DNA of 64,000 nucleotides from positions 62,001-126,000 of the forward strand of contig JAHBUE010000004.1 in assembly GCA_019638235.1 (NCBI GenBank), given 5' to 3'. This document shows positions 1-9,205 of the stretch, one piece after another. Origin of the DNA: Cyclobacteriaceae bacterium. Its GTDB lineage: Bacteria > Bacteroidota > Bacteroidia > Cytophagales > Cyclobacteriaceae. A program made the position numbers and the translations under genes. The stretch's first letter is position 1, and each line of letters starts with the position of its first letter. The notes under the pieces were generated by a model. That model saw only the letters and a list, made by a program, of their open reading frames with translations, ran no database searches and was not told where the DNA came from.

Positions 1-54
1 TATAAGTATAATAATGTCTGTTATTTTAAGAAAACAACCTAAATCTGATTAATT

Positions 55-576
55 ATGGAAGAAAACACTACCAAAGAATTACCTACAGTAAGATCTGTGG
101 GGATTAAGTATGGGCTTATTTCTGCTCTCGTATCAATCGTCTTTTTTCTTATACTGGTGTTGACCGGTGCAAATGCATTTGATAATAAATGGAATTGGAT
201 CGGTCTTATTTTTTCAATTGTAATTCTCGTTTTAGCGCAAAAGAATTTTAAAGATGATGGAAATGGATTCATGTCTTATGGTCAGGGCGTTGGTATTGGA
301 TTTTGGGTTGCATTGATTTCTGTGCTGATCGGTGGGGTGTTTACGTATGTGTACTCCAACATAATAGACCCTGCTACTATGGATACTTTTTATCAAGCTC
401 AACAGCAACAAATGGAAGATCGGAATATGCCAGATGATCAAATTGAGGTTGCCGTAGAGTGGACTAAGAAGCTTTTCTGGCCAATGTATGCTTTCTTTGG
501 AGTATTTTTTGGTGTGCTCCTGGCATTAATTGTGACTATCTTTACACAAAAGAAAAGTCCAGAGCCTGGTTTTTAA
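55..576 (+). CDS. DUF4199 family membrane protein
   Basis: A 173-residue protein with about four hydrophobic segments (near residues 20-42, 46-61, 78-103 and 144-165). The short polar stretch between segments 3 and 4 is rich in Gln and Met. Size, segment layout and the glycine-rich third helix match the DUF4199 family, which is widespread in Bacteroidota and has no assigned function. It ends 1 bp before the glycosyltransferase start. In this phylum DUF4199 genes often sit just upstream of such a glycosyltransferase, so a shared role in the cell envelope is plausible but inferred. Confidence 0.85.
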   Translation: MEENTTKELPTVRSVGIKYGLISALVSIVFFLILVLTGANAFDNKWNWIGLIFSIVILVLAQKNFKDDGNGFMSYGQGVGIGFWVALISVLIGGVFTYVYSNIIDPATMDTFYQAQQQQMEDRNMPDDQIEVAVEWTKKLFWPMYAFFGVFFGVLLALIVTIFTQKKSPEPGF

Positions 577-577
577 G

Positions 578-1591
578 ATGTCCAACCCCGATATTTCTGT
601 AGTCATTCCTGTACTGGACGAAGAAGAATCGCTCCGGGAATTAACCGATTGGATTAGCCGTGTGATGAAAGCGCACGGCTATTCTTATGAAGTGCTGTTT
701 GTGGATGACGGAAGCACGGATAATTCGTGGAAAAAAATTCAGGAAATTAGTGCAGAGAACCCCAGCGTTAAAGGCATTAAGTTTAACCGCAACTACGGCA
801 AATCGGCTGCGTTGCACACGGCTTTCCAAACTGCGCAGGGCGATGTGGTGATTACCATGGATGCCGACCTGCAGGATAGCCCAGATGAAATTCCGGCCTT
901 GTACAACATGATTCGCAACGAAGGCTATCACCTTGTTTCGGGGTGGAAGAAAAAACGCAACGACCCGATTTCCAAAACCATTCCTTCGCGGTTTTTTAAT
1001 TATGTAACGCGCCTCATGTCAGGTATTAAACTGCATGATTTTAACTGTGGTTTGAAAGCGTATGATAAAGCGGTAGTGAAAAATATTTCTGTGTATGGCG
1101 AAATGCACCGCTACATACCGGTAATTGCCAAGTGGGCCGGCTTTAAAAAAATTGGTGAGAAAGTAGTGGAGCACCGTGAACGCAAGTATGGACACACCAA
1201 ATTCGGGCTCGAACGTTTCGTGCGTGGTTTTCTTGATCTTGTTACCATTATGTTCGTAGGGCGGTTTGCTTTGCGGCCGATGCATTTTTTCGGAACGCTG
1301 GGTTCACTGTCGTTCCTGGCGGGTTTTATTTTCACGGCAAAATTGATTTGGGATAAAATCGACTCAGTTTACTTTTCTCAAATTCCGCTAAAGCGGGAAA
1401 TCACCCAACAACCCGGCTTTTACTTAGCCCTTGTAGCGCTTATTATTGGCGTGCAGCTTTTTGTTACCGGTTTCCTGGCCGAATTAATTGCCCGTCAGTC
1501 GCTTTCAAAAAGAAATTACCTCGTTATCGATAAAACCGGAATTGATGAACTGCCTGCCGGTTCAAAGATGAAACTGGTGGCTAATCAGTAA
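578..1591 (+). CDS. Family 2 glycosyltransferase, polyprenyl-phosphate sugar synthase type
   Basis: A 337-residue GT2 enzyme of the DPM1/GtrB type. Near the N-terminus is the nucleotide-sugar motif DDGSTDNSW, followed by MDADLQDSPDEIP, which carries the metal-binding DxD-like Asp residues. Two strong membrane segments lie in the last third (about 231-255 and 280-305), as in GtrB-like enzymes that transfer a hexose from an NDP-sugar to undecaprenyl phosphate at the inner membrane. The sugar and final acceptor cannot be read from sequence. It starts 1 bp after the DUF4199 gene and ends 3 bp before the next gene, so the three are probably co-transcribed. Confidence 0.9.
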   Translation: MSNPDISVVIPVLDEEESLRELTDWISRVMKAHGYSYEVLFVDDGSTDNSWKKIQEISAENPSVKGIKFNRNYGKSAALHTAFQTAQGDVVITMDADLQDSPDEIPALYNMIRNEGYHLVSGWKKKRNDPISKTIPSRFFNYVTRLMSGIKLHDFNCGLKAYDKAVVKNISVYGEMHRYIPVIAKWAGFKKIGEKVVEHRERKYGHTKFGLERFVRGFLDLVTIMFVGRFALRPMHFFGTLGSLSFLAGFIFTAKLIWDKIDSVYFSQIPLKREITQQPGFYLALVALIIGVQLFVTGFLAELIARQSLSKRNYLVIDKTGIDELPAGSKMKLVANQ

Positions 1592-1594
1592 GAC

Positions 1595-2209
1595 ATGCGT
1601 TGGTATTTAGTTATTCTGCTGGTTGCACTTAGTTTCAATTTATATTCACAAAATGGTTATGTTAAGATTAGCAGTGACTCTATCATGATTGGTTTTGTTA
1701 AGCGCTACACCTCGCACATGGATGGTAGCAAAGGCCTGGAAGTTTGGCGAACGAAAAATGATCCTCAACCAATCAGAGTAAAGATGTCTTCCATTTATGA
1801 ATACGCTATTAAAAAGGACACCTTTCGGATCTTGCATGACTTCATTCCTTTTGCAAGTGAAAAGATTTATTTTGAAACAGTTGAGGCGCAAGTTATCTCT
1901 ACTGGCAAAGTAACGTTACTAAAGATTAATGCTTTGAATGATCGTAAAAGGAGCACTCAGTCGATGATCATCTATACAGGAGAAAGACCAGTTTCGGTAA
2001 TGACATTTCGTGAGAATAATTACACCTACGTTCTCGAAGAGCCAGGTACTGACTATTTGCGAGCGCTTCCATATGAACAACAAAAATTATTGGAGACTTT
2101 GAAAGAATTTTTTCCGGAACGTTACCTTATCCGTTACAAGGAGGAGAAAGGTGCGATTGTTTACTCAAAAGTTCCCGCATTGGTAAAACTTTACAACTCC
2201 GTACGGTAA
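1595..2209 (+). CDS. Secreted protein of unknown function
   Basis: A 204-residue protein with a signal peptide (MRWYLVILLVALSFNLYSQ, cleavage probably just before or after that Gln). The mature part is mixed polar sequence without cysteines or repeats, and the middle looks beta-rich. I do not recognise a family. It sits 3 bp after the glycosyltransferase and 4 bp before the VOC gene, so it is probably in the same transcript. Export to the periplasm or outer membrane is the only firm inference. Confidence 0.75.
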   Translation: MRWYLVILLVALSFNLYSQNGYVKISSDSIMIGFVKRYTSHMDGSKGLEVWRTKNDPQPIRVKMSSIYEYAIKKDTFRILHDFIPFASEKIYFETVEAQVISTGKVTLLKINALNDRKRSTQSMIIYTGERPVSVMTFRENNYTYVLEEPGTDYLRALPYEQQKLLETLKEFFPERYLIRYKEEKGAIVYSKVPALVKLYNSVR

Positions 2210-2213
2210 TGTT

Positions 2214-2603
2214 ATGAAACAGGAATTGGTACATGTTAGCCTTGTAGTCGATGACTACGATAAAGCGATAAAGTTCTATACCGAGAAGTTGAGTTTCAGG
2301 TTATTGGAAGATACTAAACTTTCTGAAACGAAACGGTGGGTGCGTGTTGCTCCCCCTGGTTCAGTCGGTTGCTCCATTTTGCTGGCGAAAGCATCATCCG
2401 AAGAACAACTGAGCCGTGTGGGAAATCAAACCGGTGGCCGGGTATTTCTTTTTCTTCATACCGATGATTTTTACCGCGACTACGAAAGCCTGAAACAAAA
2501 CAATGTGGTCATCGTGCGTGGCCCCTCAGTAGAGACGTATGGTATTGTTGCCGTATTTTCAGATTTGTATGGAAATCTTTGGGATTTAATTCAGCCGGGC
2601 TGA
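2214..2603 (+). CDS. VOC (glyoxalase/bleomycin resistance) family protein
   Basis: A 129-residue single-domain protein of the vicinal oxygen chelate superfamily. It opens with VHVSLVVDDYDKAIKFYTEKL, the typical first beta-alpha-beta unit carrying a metal-ligand His. It ends with YGIVAVFSDLYGNLWDLIQ, where the usual DPxGN-x-(W/I) motif appears as DLYGNLWDL. Members include glyoxalases, dioxygenases and antibiotic-binding proteins, and the substrate here cannot be deduced. It lies 4 bp after the secreted unknown and ends the first gene group. Confidence 0.88.
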   Translation: MKQELVHVSLVVDDYDKAIKFYTEKLSFRLLEDTKLSETKRWVRVAPPGSVGCSILLAKASSEEQLSRVGNQTGGRVFLFLHTDDFYRDYESLKQNNVVIVRGPSVETYGIVAVFSDLYGNLWDLIQPG

Positions 2604-2698
2604 TAATTTTAATTGCGAGCGAAAAGCGCGGGTTGTTGCTTATTGTTTCCGGGCTGTTGCTATGGAATTGCAACATCATTACCTGAATCACCTACATC

Positions 2699-2714
2699 TT
2701 AAGCCAATCTTAAG
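2699..2714. promoter_or_regulatory. Direct-repeat operator upstream of the response regulator
   Basis: Two TTAAG pentamers start at 2699 and 2710, exactly 11 bp apart, as TTAAGCCAATC followed by TTAAGCAAACG. An 11-bp direct repeat on one face of the helix is typical of OmpR/PhoB-family sites. The same TTAAGCCAAT unit recurs 79 bp after the kinase stop, before the efflux pump, so this is probably the binding site of the adjacent regulator (inference). Confidence 0.6.
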
Positions 2715-2747
2715 CAAACGCAGCGTATCTGCTAAACTGTTTATGTT

Positions 2748-2755
2748 TAATTTTG
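2748..2755 (+). promoter_or_regulatory. Candidate -7 box for the response regulator operon
   Basis: TAATTTTG matches the Bacteroidota -7 consensus TAnnTTTG exactly and lies about 34 bp downstream of the 11-bp repeat operator. It ends only 3 bp before the ATG at 2759, so it would give a leaderless or nearly leaderless mRNA. That makes it uncertain. Confidence 0.3.
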
Positions 2756-2758
2756 TGT

Positions 2759-3424
2759 ATGCGCATCCTGGTTATTGAAGACGAAATCGGTATAACAAGT
2801 TTTTTAAAACAAGGACTTGAAGAAGAAGGCTATGAGGTTGAGCTTGCGTATGACGGCATCAGTGGCCTGGAAAAAGCCTTGTCGCGACATTACGATTTAG
2901 TGCTGGCCGACTGGATGCTGCCCGGTAAAACCGGTATTGAAGTTTGTCGTGCATTCAGAAAAGAAAATCAAGGCACGCCAATTATTTTTTTAACTGCCCG
3001 CGATACCGTGCAGGATGCCGTTTACGGGTTGCAGGCCGGTGCAAACGACTATATCCGAAAACCATTTCATTTTGACGAATTGTTAGAGCGCATTCGTGTG
3101 CAGTTGCGTTCGCAGGCCGATTCGCCCGTACTCACGCTTGGCCCGGTATCACTGAATATTGAAACACACAAGGTGCTTAACAAGGAGGAGGAGGTATCGT
3201 TAACGCAAAAAGAATTTTCGTTATTGGAGTTTTTACTTCGCAACAAAGGAAAGGTATGCAAGAGAAACCGTATTCTCGATGCTGTCTGGGGGCATGATGC
3301 AAGCTATGATTCCGGTGTGATTGACGTGTACATTAATGCGCTTCGTAAGAAATTGAATTTTCATCGGGAAGAAGATTACATTCAAACCATTCGCGGAGTG
3401 GGATATATAGCCAACGAAAAATGA
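2759..3424 (+). CDS. OmpR-family response regulator of a metal-efflux locus
   Basis: A 221-residue regulator. The receiver domain (about 1-115) has acidic residues in VIEDE, the phospho-acceptor Asp51 in LADWMLPG, the Thr in LTARD and the Lys in YIRKPF. The winged-helix domain (about 125-220) contains LTQKEFSLLEFLLRNKGKV and ends in TIRGVGY, as in OmpR/CusR proteins. I chose ATG 2759 over the in-frame TTG at 2753 because MRILVIEDE is the canonical start. Its last 4 bp (ATGA) overlap the kinase start, so the two are translationally coupled. The pump genes follow directly, implying control of that pump. The 11-bp repeat at 2699 suggests autoregulation. Confidence 0.93.
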   Translation: MRILVIEDEIGITSFLKQGLEEEGYEVELAYDGISGLEKALSRHYDLVLADWMLPGKTGIEVCRAFRKENQGTPIIFLTARDTVQDAVYGLQAGANDYIRKPFHFDELLERIRVQLRSQADSPVLTLGPVSLNIETHKVLNKEEEVSLTQKEFSLLEFLLRNKGKVCKRNRILDAVWGHDASYDSGVIDVYINALRKKLNFHREEDYIQTIRGVGYIANEK

Positions 3425-4791
3425 GTGTATCATTTAAAAACAGGATAGCCCTATTTTTTCTTACAGCAACCGCAGTGTTGGTAGCGCTGGTATTCGTTTC
3501 TATTTTTTATAGGATGCGTAATCAGGTATATGCCGAGCTGGAATATATATTGAACTATGAAGCGGTTCGCCATGAAAAAGAGATTATGGTTGACGGTAAT
3601 CGTATTCGGTTTATTAATAAAGCCGAGATGCAGGAGCGTGAGCACCGCGAGGTGGAGGTGAACCCTATTTTTATTCAGCTTACCGATGCCAATGGAAATG
3701 TTCATGACCGTTCGCCAAACCTGAAAGAGGGTACACTATTGTTTCAGCCGGGAGTAACAGGGGCGATAGACCAGGAGCACCTGCTGAATGGTAAACGCAT
3801 CCGTCAGCGTCAGATTCCGATTATTGACCAGGGAAAAATTGTGGGATATATTGTTACGGCTGTTTCCGGTGAACACGCACATCAGCTTGTTTCTGCTTTG
3901 CAGCGATGGCTATTGGTGTTGTATCCCATTGTGTTGTTGATTCTTTTTGGTGTTACACGCTGGTTGGCCGGTAAAAGCATTCAGCCTGTTACAACCATTC
4001 TGCAAACTACCAACCGCATCACGGAGAATAATCTTAGCGAGCGCATTCCATTACCTGACCAACGCGATGAACTTTTCCAGCTTACATCATCTATTAACCA
4101 ACTGCTCGCCCGCATCGAGTCTGCTATGGAGCGCGAAAAGCAATTCACAGCCGATGCCTCGCATGAATTACGAACACCGCTATCGGTATTGCGCGGTACG
4201 CTTGAAGTATTGTTGAGGAAACCCCGCACTTCGGAAGAATATGTTGAGAAGATTGAGTTGAGCATAAAGGAAATTGACCGGATGCACCTTATCGTGGAAC
4301 AACTGCTTATGCTGGCCCGGTTAGAGCATCCGGGTAAAACTCCGGTTATAGAACCTGTTGTATTAAAGCAATTTTTATCCGACCTGATTCGCAGGCAGAG
4401 AGAAAGCTGGTCGGGTAATGATGTTCAGGTCGATGTTACATGTGCTGAAACGGTAACGCTTAAAACTGATGCCGGCCTGCTGGAAGTGATACTGGATAAC
4501 CTGTTATCTAACGCGGTGAAATACTCACCGCATCACAATGCTGTACAAGTTGTTGTGAATGAAAGCCCACAAGTAACCATTAGCGTACGCGATTCGGGGA
4601 TTGGTATTCGCGAAGACGATTTACAACGTATTTTTCAGCCGTTTTACCGTGCGGCTGCGCTGGAGCATAAGACCATAAAAGGAACAGGGTTGGGCTTGTC
4701 GTTGGTGCAAAAGGCTTGCGACCAATTGGGTGTTGAGTTGCAGGTGGTAAGCGAAGTAAACAAAGGCTCAACGTTTACGCTTTGGTTTTAA
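3421..4791 (+). CDS. Sensor histidine kinase of a metal-efflux locus
   Basis: A 456-residue inner-membrane kinase. It has TM1 (about 8-30), a periplasmic sensor region of roughly 130 residues, TM2 (about 163-183) and a HAMP linker. The H-box is HELRTP with phospho-acceptor His248, the N-box NLLSNAVKYSPH, the G1 box DSGIGI and the G2 box GTGLGLSL. The periplasmic part has scattered His and acidic residues but no obvious Cys motif. Organisation and context match CusS/CzcS-type metal sensors that phosphorylate the regulator encoded just upstream. The ligand is inferred from the divalent-type pump next door. Confidence 0.92.
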   Translation: MSVSFKNRIALFFLTATAVLVALVFVSIFYRMRNQVYAELEYILNYEAVRHEKEIMVDGNRIRFINKAEMQEREHREVEVNPIFIQLTDANGNVHDRSPNLKEGTLLFQPGVTGAIDQEHLLNGKRIRQRQIPIIDQGKIVGYIVTAVSGEHAHQLVSALQRWLLVLYPIVLLILFGVTRWLAGKSIQPVTTILQTTNRITENNLSERIPLPDQRDELFQLTSSINQLLARIESAMEREKQFTADASHELRTPLSVLRGTLEVLLRKPRTSEEYVEKIELSIKEIDRMHLIVEQLLMLARLEHPGKTPVIEPVVLKQFLSDLIRRQRESWSGNDVQVDVTCAETVTLKTDAGLLEVILDNLLSNAVKYSPHHNAVQVVVNESPQVTISVRDSGIGIREDDLQRIFQPFYRAAALEHKTIKGTGLGLSLVQKACDQLGVELQVVSEVNKGSTFTLWF

Positions 4792-4794
4792 CTT

Positions 4795-4832
4795 TTAAGC
4801 CAATTTTAAGAATCTCCTAAGGATAATTTAAG
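4795..4832. promoter_or_regulatory. Four-unit 11-bp repeat operator before the efflux pump
   Basis: TTAAG-like pentamers start at 4795, 4806, 4817 (CTAAG) and 4828, each exactly 11 bp apart. The first unit, TTAAGCCAAT, is the same as in the operator at 2699. Four in-phase units suggest two or more regulator dimers binding side by side. They lie in the 78-bp gap between the kinase stop and the pump start, so the pump probably has its own inducible promoter. Confidence 0.62.
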
Positions 4833-4869
4833 GAGGCTGCCGCTACATTCACGCGTTAAAACGTGAAGC

Positions 4870-7800
4870 GTGGAGAAGATTATTTCTTTCAGTGTTCGTC
4901 ATAAACTGATTATACTGCTGTTTACCGTCATCATGGCGGGCTTTGGAATTTACTCCCTCTTTAACATCCCGATTGGCGCAGTACCCGACATTACCAATAA
5001 CCAGGTGCAGGTAATTACCGTTTCGCGAAACCTCGCTACGGAAGAGATTGAACAGTTCATTACCTACCCGGTAGAGTTGGAAATGGCCAACCTGCCCGGT
5101 GTTGAGGAAATCAGGTCGATTTCAAAATTCGGGTTATCGGTTGTAACCATTGTGTTTAACGATAACATGGGCACATACCTGCCGCGCCAGCTTATCGCAG
5201 AAAAGATAGAGAGTGCATCAGAAAAAATTCCGCAAGGATTTGGAAAACCCACTATGGGGCCAATCACAACCGGCCTCGGTGAAATCTATCAATACGTGCT
5301 GGATGTTAAGCCCGGTTACGAATCAACATATTCATTAACCGATTTGCGCACGCTCCAGGATTGGGTTGTGCGCAGGCAACTTTCTGGTATTTACGGAGTG
5401 GTGGAAGTAAACACATGGGGTGGTTTTTTGAAAGAGTATGAAGTAGCGGTTGACCCGGAACAGTTGCGGGGTATGAAATTAAGCATACACGACATTTATC
5501 GTGCGCTGCAAGTTAACAACAACGTGGCCGGTGGCGGGTATATTGAAAAGACAAACGAAAGTTACTTTATCCGGGGCGAAGGTCTGGCGAAGTCGTTGGA
5601 AGATATAGACAATATGGTAGTACAGGTGCGCGATGGCGTGCCGCTACTGGTGAAAGATGTTGCTACGGTTGGTTATGGGCACGCCATACGGTTTGGAGCA
5701 ATTACCGCTAACGGGCAGGGCGAAAAGGTGATGGGGCAAATCATGATGCTGAAAGATGCAAATTCGGGAATGGTGATTGAAAAGGTTAAAGAACGGATTG
5801 CGCAGATTGAAAAAGATTTACCGGAAGGTGTTTTTATTAACCCGATTGTTGACCGCAGTGAACTGATTGCGCGAACAACGTTTACTATTACTGAAAACCT
5901 GGTGCTCGGTTTCCTTATTGTAGTTTTTGTGGTGGTAGTATTGCTTGGCAATCTCCGGTCGGGGTTGGTGGTGGCATCTATCATTCCGCTTTCATTATTA
6001 TTTGCCTTGAGCATGATGTATGTGTTTGGCATAGATGCTAACCTGATGAGCCTGGGCGCTATCGATTTTGGAATCATCATCGATGGTGCGGTAATTATTG
6101 TAGAATTTATTGCGTTTCAGATTACGTTGCAGCAACGTAGCTTCATTGGCTTGCCAAAACACGATATGCAGGTTACCAAAGATAAAATTACCATTGGCGG
6201 AGCTACTAAAATGATGCAATCGGCTTTGTTCGGGCAATTGATTATTGTGTTGGTGTTTATTCCGGTTCTTTCGCTTTCGGGTGTTGAAGGTAAGATGTTC
6301 AAACCTATGGCACTCACATTTTCGTTTGCGTTGATTGGCGCAATTATCCTATGCTTCACGTATGTTCCGGTGGTATCAGCACTTTTCTTGAAACCAACAC
6401 CAGAGGGCAGGCAAACAATTTCAAAGCGGTTGATGAGTTGGGTTGAACGCATTCATCAGCCTGTATTATTGTGGGCATTGAATCAAAAACGCATTGTATT
6501 GATTGTTGCTCTTGCTATGCTGGCAGGAACGGGCATTTTATTCAGGAACATGGGTGGTGAATTTGTGCCCACACTCGATGAAGGTGATTTTGTGATTCAG
6601 CCTGTATTAAAAACCGGAACCACATTGAGCCGAACTATCAACCTGGTTACAGAAATGGAGAAAATCCTGATCGGATTTCCAGAAGTAGAAAAAGTAGTAA
6701 CCCGAATAGGCGCGGCTGAAATCCCAACCGACCCGATGTCGATGGAAGAAACAGATGTAATCATCAAACTAAAACCAAGAGGGGAGTGGACAACCGCATC
6801 GGACAAAGATGAACTGGCCGATAAGTTTAAAGAAGCATTGAGTGTGTTGCCCGGTATTGAATACGAATTTACGCAGCCCATTGAAATGCGTTTTAACGAA
6901 TTGATTACCGGTGTGCGTGCCGACCTTGCCATTAAGATAGTCGGAGAGGATTTATCTGTTCTTTCCCGTAAGGCAAATGAAATTGAAAGATTGATACGCA
7001 ATGTTGAGGGGGCATCGGATATAATTGTAGAGAAGGTGCAGGGCTTGCCACAAATGAACGTAACGTATAATCGGGCAAACATTGCCAAATATGGTTTGAA
7101 CATTGCCGACCTCAACACACTTGTTTCGGCAGGTTTTGCCGGCCTTGCAGCCGGAAGCATTTTTGAAGGAGAAAAACGGTTTGACCTCGTAATTCGTTTT
7201 ACGAAGGAGTCGCGTTCCGATATTGAAAACCTTCGCGATTTGTATGTTCCGCTTCCGGGTGGTGGCCAAGTGCCCTTACGCGAGCTTGCCGAAATAGAAT
7301 ACACAAAAGGCCCGGCAAAAATTTCGCGCGATGATACAAAGCGAAGAATTGTGGTGAGTGTAAACGTTCGTGGCCGCGACCTGGAGTCGGTAGTGAAGGA
7401 TGTGCAATCACTAATTGAAGCAAACATCAACCTGCCGTCAGGTTACACGGTAACGTATGGTGGGCAGTTTGAAAATTTGCGCAATGCCCGCGAGCGGTTA
7501 ATGATTGCCGTTCCGGTTGCATTAATACTTATTTTTTTCATGCTCTATTTCGCATTCAATTCAGTTAAAGATGCCCTGATGATTTACAGCGCAATTCCGT
7601 TGGCTGCTGTTGGCGGTGTGTTGCTGCTCTGGTTTCGCAATATGCCGTTTAGCATTTCGGCAGGTGTAGGATTTATTGCCTTATTTGGCATTGCCGTGCT
7701 GAACGGCATTGTGTTGATTGAGCATTTCAAGGAATTAAAACGAGAAGGTTTACACGATATGAAAGAGCGCATTATAAAAGGAACCCGCGAGCGGTTACGA

Positions 7801-9201
7801 CCAGTACTGTTAACGGCATCGGCTGCTGCGTTGGGGTTTTTACCAATGGCAATTTCAACCAATGCAGGGGCGGAAGTGCAGCGACCACTCGCTACGGTTG
7901 TAATTGGCGGCTTGGTATCGGCAACGTTGCTTACGCTGATTGTTTTACCGGTGTTATATGCACTGTTCGATTCAAAGCGTATTACGTTTAGCGGTAAGCA
8001 CGAAAGCAAACTTACTATGTTAGTTATTGCGTTGCTTATGATTTCGCTTCCGGCTTTCGCACAACAACCGCGTTCGCTCACATTGCAAGAGGCGCTTGAT
8101 ATGGCAACTGAAAACAATGCCGGACTAAAGTCTTCGTCCATTTTGGTTGAGCAATCCAAAGCTCTTATAAAAACAGGGTACTCACTTGAGCGGCCTGTGG
8201 TGTACTTTAACAGAGATGAAAACAACCTTCCGCCCATAGGCGATGCGTTGAACGTATGGGGTGTTCAGCAACAGGTTACGTTTCCTACGGTGTTTGGTAA
8301 ACAACGCCAGGCATTAAAGGGCGCATACGAAGTTCAGGAGAAACAGTTTGAAATTGATAACCGCAAATTAATACAGGAGGTATCGAAAGCATATTACGAA
8401 GTAGTGTATTGGCAAAACCTTCAGCGTTACTATGTTACGCTTGATAGTGTCTATACCGATTTTGCCCGTGCGGCTTCGCGAAGACACCAGTTGGGTGAAA
8501 CCAATTACCTTGAAAAATTAACAGCCGATACAAAGAAACAGGAAACGCAACTCCGGGTAAATCAAACGCAGGCGTCTGTTGAGGCAGCGTATGCTACGCT
8601 TAACCGATGGCTTCAGTCAGATGAGCAACTGGTGATTAATGAAACAACGCTTATGCCGGTTTCATTTCAGCACGATGAAATAGAAAATCATCCGGGCTTG
8701 CTGTATTACGACCAACTGAAACAGTATGCGGAGTTTAACAGTCAGGTAGAGAAGAATAAACTACTGCCCGATATTCACCTTGCTTATTTCCAGGGACGCA
8801 ACGCAGTCGAAAACAACAGACTATATAAAGGTATTAATGTGGGGCTGGGCATACCGCTTTGGTATGGTGCACAACGAGCAAGTATAAAGTCTGCACAACT
8901 CCAGGTATCGCGAACGGAACAATTGTCGACTGATTACCGGAGTGCTTTACTCGCGGAGCATGAGCGGCTGCAACGCGAGCGCGATAAGTACCAACAAGCT
9001 CTTGATTTTTATAATACCTCAGGAAAACTGTTGGCAGATGAAACGCTTGTTACCGCCCGAAAATCTTTTGTGAGTGGTGAAATCAATTTTCTTCAATATG
9101 TACAAGCACTTGACCAGGCCATGCAAATCCACATGAATTACCTCGATAACCTGCGCATGTATAACACTACTGTAATCGAATTAAATTACCTGATGAACTG
9201 A
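4870..9201 (+). CDS. CzcA/CusA-family heavy-metal RND pump fused to a TolC-like outer-membrane channel
   Basis: A 1443-residue fusion. Residues 1 to about 1035 are a full HME-RND proton/metal antiporter with 12 membrane segments and two periplasmic loops. In TM4 the proton-relay residues D399, D405 and E412 sit in DFGIIIDGAVIIVE. This is the CzcA pattern for divalent metals (Zn, Co, Cd, Ni), whereas CusA has Ala at the first position, so divalent export is more likely than copper or silver. From residue 1050 a signal-peptide-like stretch (MLVIALLMISLPAFA) precedes an outer-membrane efflux protein domain with long coiled-coil helices to the C-terminus. The start is GTG. The adaptor gene follows after 4 bp. 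This fusion is known from other Bacteroidota. Confidence 0.93.
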   Translation: MEKIISFSVRHKLIILLFTVIMAGFGIYSLFNIPIGAVPDITNNQVQVITVSRNLATEEIEQFITYPVELEMANLPGVEEIRSISKFGLSVVTIVFNDNMGTYLPRQLIAEKIESASEKIPQGFGKPTMGPITTGLGEIYQYVLDVKPGYESTYSLTDLRTLQDWVVRRQLSGIYGVVEVNTWGGFLKEYEVAVDPEQLRGMKLSIHDIYRALQVNNNVAGGGYIEKTNESYFIRGEGLAKSLEDIDNMVVQVRDGVPLLVKDVATVGYGHAIRFGAITANGQGEKVMGQIMMLKDANSGMVIEKVKERIAQIEKDLPEGVFINPIVDRSELIARTTFTITENLVLGFLIVVFVVVVLLGNLRSGLVVASIIPLSLLFALSMMYVFGIDANLMSLGAIDFGIIIDGAVIIVEFIAFQITLQQRSFIGLPKHDMQVTKDKITIGGATKMMQSALFGQLIIVLVFIPVLSLSGVEGKMFKPMALTFSFALIGAIILCFTYVPVVSALFLKPTPEGRQTISKRLMSWVERIHQPVLLWALNQKRIVLIVALAMLAGTGILFRNMGGEFVPTLDEGDFVIQPVLKTGTTLSRTINLVTEMEKILIGFPEVEKVVTRIGAAEIPTDPMSMEETDVIIKLKPRGEWTTASDKDELADKFKEALSVLPGIEYEFTQPIEMRFNELITGVRADLAIKIVGEDLSVLSRKANEIERLIRNVEGASDIIVEKVQGLPQMNVTYNRANIAKYGLNIADLNTLVSAGFAGLAAGSIFEGEKRFDLVIRFTKESRSDIENLRDLYVPLPGGGQVPLRELAEIEYTKGPAKISRDDTKRRIVVSVNVRGRDLESVVKDVQSLIEANINLPSGYTVTYGGQFENLRNARERLMIAVPVALILIFFMLYFAFNSVKDALMIYSAIPLAAVGGVLLLWFRNMPFSISAGVGFIALFGIAVLNGIVLIEHFKELKREGLHDMKERIIKGTRERLRPVLLTASAAALGFLPMAISTNAGAEVQRPLATVVIGGLVSATLLTLIVLPVLYALFDSKRITFSGKHESKLTMLVIALLMISLPAFAQQPRSLTLQEALDMATENNAGLKSSSILVEQSKALIKTGYSLERPVVYFNRDENNLPPIGDALNVWGVQQQVTFPTVFGKQRQALKGAYEVQEKQFEIDNRKLIQEVSKAYYEVVYWQNLQRYYVTLDSVYTDFARAASRRHQLGETNYLEKLTADTKKQETQLRVNQTQASVEAAYATLNRWLQSDEQLVINETTLMPVSFQHDEIENHPGLLYYDQLKQYAEFNSQVEKNKLLPDIHLAYFQGRNAVENNRLYKGINVGLGIPLWYGAQRASIKSAQLQVSRTEQLSTDYRSALLAEHERLQRERDKYQQALDFYNTSGKLLADETLVTARKSFVSGEINFLQYVQALDQAMQIHMNYLDNLRMYNTTVIELNYLMN

Positions 9202-9205
9202 CGTT

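Noticed and set aside
4849..4866. TCACG/CGTGA inverted repeat just before the pump start
   Set aside because: Five-base arms are too short to claim an operator. The phased repeats nearby explain regulation better.
6597..7430. A 277-residue open frame on the minus strand
   Set aside because: It lies entirely inside the RND pump gene and reads as low-complexity Ser/Arg/Thr-rich shadow sequence with no family motif.
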